Of a stretch of 35,878 nt of DNA, positions 31,046 to 35,878 are shown piece after piece (the stretch's first letter is position 1; every line of letters starts with the position of its first letter). Under the pieces are notes generated by a model. That model worked only from the letters and a program-made list of their open reading frames with translations. It was not told the origin of the DNA and searched no databases. The stretch lies in the NCBI GenBank assembly GCA_900073065.1, contig FJOG01000003.1:1491972-1527849 (forward strand), given 5' to 3'. Source of the DNA: Phialocephala subalpina. Taxonomy: Eukaryota > Ascomycota > Leotiomycetes > Helotiales > Mollisiaceae. Both the position numbers and the translations under genes were made by a program.

Positions 31046-32464
31046 CTAAAAACGATGGTATTTCCGGTAATTCTCCTCGCTCTTTCTTTTCGAGACGACA
31101 TCGACAAGTTCCTTTACAGCTTCTGCCTCTGTCTGACTAGCATCGGCGGCTGAAGCAGTATTCTCTCTGCAATAACTTCGAATATTAGCCTCTGCTAGCT
31201 TGATGACGTAGTTATATCGAAAAGTCTCCTGCCACAAGTTACTCGCTTGGTGACTCTCGAGACTTGCTTGTTCCCTTTTCAATTGCAATTTCACTCTATT
31301 GCGCACAGCAAGATCGAAATGGGCTGTCAGATCTGCGGGAGGCTTCATGATCGCGCCCATACCCTTGAACACCTTTGTAACCAAGCAATCTCCGTCCTGG
31401 AAGTCAGCTGTCTTCTCATGATACTTCACGCCCGTTTGAAGTATGCCTGACATAATCGGTATAGCATCGCCATCCAAGTATAACTCTTGTGTCTCTTTGG
31501 AAACCGGCTTGTATTTCGTTTGCGATGTGATTGAAGGCGATCTTATCGTCGAATCGTGCGAAGCTGGGCAATAAGTTGATATTGTCCGATCTGGCGTATC
31601 AAGTGAGGCCTGCTGAGATACCTCAAGGGCATATCCACTAGCATTTGGGCTCGTGCTATCGGTGGGTTCGACTGTACTCACTGGATTTGTGCAGGCCACA
31701 AGAGGGCAGGTTTGATCCAGGCATTCAAGCTGCGTATCCGCCTCGGGTAATGAGCTCAAGATGATGGAGCTTGCTGATTCCGTTGCAGCCCCTGATGTGG
31801 TCACTAACTCATCAGTAGAGACAACAGGATCTGCTTTTTCGTCAGTTGGGAACGGCTCCGGAGCTGGCGAGACGTGCTGCGGATTCTCCTCATGGTAGAG
31901 GCCGAGCTCTCAACTGGCAGATGGCTGTCAACAAGAGCCATGTCATTATTCGGTTGCGTGGAGGTGCCCCGGGATGTACTGTGGTCGAGATCGTCTGAGA
32001 GGTTGAGCGAGTCGATCTTCTCTGGAGAGGAATTCTGACGAGATCCGCCTCGACGTCTCGGTGAAGAGACCTTCTTTTTTCTGCTCGAGCCCCGTCTCGT
32101 CATTCCCGTGTAATTGTCTGGTCGAGGACGTTTCTCAGGCCGTTGAGGAGGGCTCTGAGGCGGTGTGTTGGTATCAGGCGCGACTGTGACGGATGGGGTG
32201 TCTTCGAGTATGATAATAGGATTGGAGGGTGCCTCTCCCTCGCGGCGAATCTCGACTCGATGGTGACGGACAAGAGACAAGTCAGTAGTCTGTTTGTTCG
32301 GATTTCATAGGAGACTTACAAGCCTGGAAGATACTATCGATCTGCTGGTCGGATGGTCCAGAGATTTCTTCGACAGTAGAACTGTCCAGAGAGACCTCGC
32401 AGAGTCGGTCCTGTTCATCTAACGACACCCAACAGCCCAAAAACACACGTTTGTAGCCTGTCAT
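31046..32464 (-). CDS. orphan disordered protein gene with an apparent frameshift
   Basis: Exon 1 (32464-32320) starts at the ATG at 32464 and joins exon 2 (from 32255) through a 64-nt GT-AG intron with a CTGAC branch site. Exon 2 encodes a Pro/Ser/Arg-rich, probably nuclear segment with TGMTRRGSSRKKKVSSPRRR. Near 31905 coding character moves to another frame without a convincing intron (the best candidate is 38 nt), so either a one-base frameshift or an error lies there. The last part, from about 31900 to the TAG at 31046, ends in a more ordered region (ELYLDGDAIPIMSGIL, FRYNYVIKLAEANIRSY). The total would be about 450 residues. I recognise no family. A foldback MITE lies about 95 bp upstream of the start. 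Confidence 0.55.
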
Positions 32465-32559
32465 CTTGAAGCACTGCTGAACAGATCACTAGCGCTGCGA
32501 GGGATGTTACGGCGAGTTGAAGTGGGATATGCGTTGGTTGGACGAATTTCAAATATTTG

Positions 32560-32913
32560 GGAATGATGAGTCGGCGGCAGCGAATTCCCAAACAATGTTT
32601 GGGAACCTCCCAATGCTGAGTCAGCGGAAGCGACCAATCACCAGGGGGTGTAGGAATACGTGGGCCACCTGGAATTTCAACCAAAATTTTGTCGCACAAC
32701 CACAGCTTTTTAGTGCAGAAAAAATATCAAGAGATATCAACCTCGCATTGCAGAGTATTTCTTCTCCGCAAAACTATTCTCTAGCTATTATAGTTGTTGA
32801 GATATTCACAGTATTCTTCGCTTGGGTGGTCCACGTATTCCTACACCCCCTGGTGAACCCACCAGACTTCCCCAGACTCCCAAACACTGTTTGGGAATTC
32901 CACGACTCATTCC
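32560..32913. mobile_element. foldback MITE with nested palindromes
   Basis: The left arm (32560-32669) and right arm (32825-32913) are inverted repeats sharing GGAATGA, AATTCCCAAACA, TGTTTGGGA and a near-perfect inner block around CACCAGGGGGTGTAGGAATA. Inside each arm TCCCAAACA and TGTTTGGGA form a hairpin with a 1-base loop. The 155-bp core is non-coding. No target duplication is clear, so the superfamily is not assigned. It lies in the promoter of the minus-strand gene that starts at 32464. Confidence 0.75.
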
Positions 32914-32955
32914 ACCTCCTCCACGACAACCACCTCCTCCACGACGACCACCTCC
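32914..32955 (+). repeat. 18-bp tandem repeat, about 2.5 copies
   Basis: CCACCTCCTCCACGACAA-like units repeat directly next to the MITE. On the minus strand they give Gly/Arg- or Trp/Arg-rich frames that are not real proteins. Confidence 0.7.
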
Positions 32956-33348
32956 ATGCGAACCACACACTCCCACAGTCAGGACACGAACGAGCTCCAG
33001 ATTGCCGTGCCAGACATGAGCAGCAAACGCTTGAATAGTCGGGTCCATGACTCAGAAGGCGTCAGGTCCTTCTTATCGCTCAACGGGAGCCTGCCAATCT
33101 CTATCGAACGTGGTGTCTTCCGCGGCGACGACGTTGGTCGCGGAGGTATTGTTTCCTTTCATTCGACGAGACCGTCTTGCCTATGTGGATCAGCCCAGTT
33201 GTGCTGACTATTTAACCATTGTTCTTGCTACGTCTTGTATCTAGAATTAATGCGTAATGGGTGCTAGCTTGCGGCTCACACGAAGCCTTCGAAATTCAGT
33301 AACGTATTGGAATTTTAGAAAAACATATTGCTGTAGCAATTGCGCGGC

Positions 33349-33621
33349 TCAAGTTCTGGTTGTCGGTCCCGTGAAAAGAGACCATGCCACGCTGCTCGCT
33401 TCCCTCCGTCCCTCTCTCCTTCCATCTCTCCTAGCCTCCTCAATCAACCTCTGCTCAGTCATCCTCCTCGCTGCCTCGTCCCCCACTCTTCTACTCGCAG
33501 CAGCCCTTATCTCGTCCTCCCTAGCTCTAGCCTCCTCAATTCTCCGCTCCTCACTAACTCTCAACGTCCCCAACGCGTCAACCAACTCCCTCTGCCTTGT
33601 TGCCAATTGCGCCTGAGCCAT
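33349..33621 (-). CDS. small charged coiled-coil protein, uncertain
   Basis: From the ATG at 33621 a 90-residue frame encodes MAQAQLATRQRELVDALG followed by Arg/Glu/Ala-rich heptads such as SEERRIEEARAREDEIRAAA. The composition predicts one long helix. There is no recognisable family, no neighbouring gene to suggest an operon-like role, and the plus-strand reading is low-complexity. It could be a decayed piece of a longer coiled-coil gene. Confidence 0.35.
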   Translation of the reverse strand: MAQAQLATRQRELVDALGTLRVSEERRIEEARAREDEIRAAASRRVGDEAARRMTEQRLIEEARRDGRREGRREASSVAWSLFTGPTTRT

Positions 33622-33860
33622 CGAAAAGCAAGACCGCAATCGATTGAATGCGCAATTTACAGGCTTATTGGCTACGGTTCAACAAAGCTTAGTGAAGGCT
33701 GGGATCGATGGAGTTGATGTGCCTCAAAAGAAGGTTTCGAAAGGGAGGTGTTGAGTTTAGCCAAGAGGCATATCGAGTCATTGGATCGAGCGAAAAGAGA
33801 CCTTAAGGCCGAAAAGCAGCAACTTTTACGCTATGTGGAAAGATCGAAGGGGTTCGAGTG
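33622..33860 (+). pseudogene. coiled-coil fragment on the plus strand, frameshifted
   Basis: One frame encodes NRLNAQFTGLLATVQQSLVK and GIDGVDVPQKK; about 33742 another frame takes over with FEREVLSLAKRHIESLDRAK and ends at a TGA near 33860. Both pieces look coding, and together they suggest a frameshifted helical protein whose start is lost. I do not recognise it. Confidence 0.35.
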
Positions 33861-35139
33861 ACTGCTTTGATCAACCAAACAGCCACGCTGACACTACTAG
33901 CAGCATCCCATCTCACAACTATTCCAGCGTCGTTATCAACAATTACCCTCACATACCCTACAACGTCCACCTTTCTCCCTCCACCTCCTCCAACACCATT
34001 CTCGGCCTAACCGCTCCCTGCCTCTGCTAGTCCACCTCGCTGGCGCTCAACCACACTCTCCAAGCCACTAAGAAACTCTGGTCACTTATCCCATCAATCC
34101 CATTTATTCGCGAAGATCGACGCAATCGGCGATGCGCAGCAGGGGCGGATCAAGTAGGAGTGAGCCCGGAACAGATGAGCCCTCGTTGGGGACGATGCTG
34201 AAGGCGAGTGGATGCTGGAGAGGGAATAGGCTACGTGCAGACGCCGCTCGTTGTACATCGTCGAAAATGTTCGGACGAAACGAGAGGTGAGTCGGATGAG
34301 AGGAAGCAGACGCTCTGCTGTAATGGTCTTGTTGAAGTTGAAGTGCTATCGGTGAAGATGAACTCGTCGAGGTTTATAGCATCCTGTTGGCTATTATTCT
34401 AATCTGACGTTCATTGCCGCTCAATCCTACTTGGTACGCTCGAGTTCCGCCGTAACAACCTAGATTGAATCAATGAAATAATATCCTGTGCTCAAGCATT
34501 GTGAAATTCCAACATACCAAGCAGCATCCTCTTGCTTCTGCTTTCTGTAGATTCATAGCCAGAAGGCGCCTGGTCAAGCTCTCCATGCGCTCATGATTTG
34601 GCAGCTTGCTTCTTTGTCTTGCTGTATAGCCTATTGAGCTCTATGCTTGAGGTATCATCCTTCCATAGAGGAGAGACGCTCTCGCGCCTTCCACCCCCAA
34701 AGAAATCCAGCTTGTCCTCTGTGCCAGTGCCAGTGCCAATGCCAATGCCAATCCATCCGGAATGGCGTGCTAATTACGACTTGCGAGAGGAACACACTTG
34801 CTACTGCTGTCGCATATCCGCCGGTCAAATTGAAATCCGTGCTCTGTTATGTCCCTTTGTTGTTTTCTTGTTCGAGTGAATCATCCACTCTCGAGGCGAG
34901 ACGGGTTAGAAGTCGCCTGGGTAAATCATTGATATGGCGAAGCAGATGCAGACTGATGGAGCATAACAGTCACTGTTATTGAGAAAAGAAAGAGCGTGGG
35001 AATCGATTTGACCCTGAGAATCGTCTCTCTCGAGGAGGTCGTTTGTCGACGAGCGGGTCGTTTATTATGGAGGTGGATGGCGTAGAAGTAGAGCAGAAGG
35101 CCAGATTCGGAACGTGAGCAGAAATCGGACGATGTCGAC
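33861..35139. other. no gene supported
   Basis: These 1.3 kb contain only short frames. The hexanucleotide run CCAGTG/CCAATG at 34723-34754 is the only internal repeat noted. Confidence 0.45.
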
Positions 35140-35515
35140 GAGGAGGTTGTGGGAGCATGGCATAAATCAGGGCCTGAGCAGATCAGATGCTGTCGACGAG
35201 GAGGTTGTGGCAGTGGGGTAAGATATCGGACTGTGGAGCGGAATCAGACGCTTGGACGAGGGGTAGATTGTGGAGTCAGAGGTGAAGGCCAGATTCTGAA
35301 CTGATCCTCAGCCTCTGGCATAGCAAAGGCTGGAATTGAAGCCAGTGGATGGATTGAATTGCAAACTGCAGCCAAAAAGATCGCCAGAATCGAGCCAAAA
35401 TCTGGTCCAAAACAAGCACGAGCCAAAAGGTACCAGGGTGTCTGATTGGTCAATCCAAAACCGGCTGCCACCTTTTTTCAGTTTTCGGATAAAAGAGAAG
35501 ATATTGTGGTCACGT
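35140..35515 (-). repeat. dispersed repeat, copy 2, with internal 60-bp tandem units
   Basis: This is related to 15655-15990 in inverse orientation. Its left part contains two to three units of about 55-60 bp marked by GTCGACGAGGAGGTTGTGG (35132 onward and 35189 onward) and a weaker third one near 35255. The right part holds the GAGCCAAAATCTGG and CACGTGAC landmarks. The family is unknown. Confidence 0.55.
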
Positions 35516-35608
35516 GACTTCGCCCAACTTCACAACTCCAACTCCGCTCAGCAGCGGCCAAACCATCAACTAATTGGATGCTGACATCGCCGTTAGATAA
35601 CCTGGATT

Positions 35609-35852
35609 CAGAGGTATCGTTAGATACCGAATAGTCGCTATACACTTGTTAAAAGTCGATGGTGAGTATTCAACCCTCAGAACATCTCTGATCTACGACC
35701 CAACTCGCTGGCGATGCGTCGAATCTTACCGATCAAAGCGTGCCTAACTTGGGACCAACAGCAGATACGAGCGAGACCTCCCAATATCTACTTGCCGAAC
35801 AGCAGACAAAGTCAAGAAAAGGAGTCACAGTGACAAAGGATACGATGAACAC
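35609..35852 (+). repeat. 245-bp direct repeat, copy 2
   Basis: This is a second copy of 26555-26799, about 9 kb away. A CGA to TGA change in the shared plus-strand frame (near 35691) fits a C-to-T transition. The copy reaches almost to the window end, so the parent element may continue beyond it. Confidence 0.9.
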
Positions 35853-35878
35853 TATTAATACCACAATTACAACCAGAA

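Noticed and set aside
32774..33048. Gly- and Trp/Arg-rich minus-strand frames
   Set aside because: They are readings of the MITE arm and the 18-bp simple repeat.
34598..34982. Plus-strand frames with PVPMPMP or CQCQCQ runs
   Set aside because: They come from the hexanucleotide repeat at 34723-34754 and show no other protein character.

Overview
This window looks like accessory, repeat-rich DNA from a filamentous ascomycete. The evidence is short GT-AG introns (about 46-170 nt) with CTAAC/CTGAC-type branch sites, a HET-domain gene, a Clr5/fungal transcription-factor gene, an NB-ARC protein with a SERAC1-like hydrolase domain, an Os-1/Nik1-type histidine kinase copy, a Helitron-like domain, Tc1/mariner remains and an AT-rich island of RIP type. 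The histidine kinase copy suggests a Leotiomycete-like genome, but that is inference. No rRNA, tRNA or CRISPR array was recognised. Exon joins were worked out by hand from splice sites and reading-frame continuity.

Left part (1-12 kb). A five-exon Clr5 plus fungal transcription factor gene (699-2999, +) faces the 3' half of an ENOSF1/L-fuconate-dehydratase-like gene (3233-about 4075, -). Homology in that gene stops where a PIF/Harbinger-like MITE with a TTA target duplication sits (4093-4351). Next is an eight-exon NLR-like gene (4941-8095, -) with an alpha/beta hydrolase followed by NB-ARC. It shares a 586-bp divergent promoter region with a six-exon gene (8682-11925, +) whose product has a helical, unrecognised N-terminal part, a C2H2 module and two CCHC knuckles. 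The two could form a co-regulated non-self-recognition pair.

Middle part (12-18.6 kb). This is mostly repeats and gene fragments. A short basic exon is followed by a tandem array in which each 64-67 bp unit looks like a complete spliceosomal intron and neighbouring units are separated by exactly three bases. Then come a 68-bp minisatellite, a 300-bp inverted repeat around an SRPK-like kinase fragment with a KPVAH repeat, a dispersed repeat that recurs inverted at 35.1-35.5 kb, and the AT-rich island.

Right part (18.6-35.9 kb). A HET-domain gene and a Nudix (ADP-sugar diphosphatase-like) gene lie on the minus strand. They are followed by a single 896-codon open frame that joins a histidine kinase core lacking most HAMP repeats and the receiver domain to a Helitron replicase-like domain. 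A broken mariner transposase abuts a 245-bp repeat that recurs at the window end. Further right are a gene encoding two tandem pseudokinase domains (27807-29823, +), an orphan disordered protein gene with an apparent frameshift (31046-32464, -), and a foldback MITE in its promoter. The last 3 kb hold only coiled-coil fragments and simple repeats.
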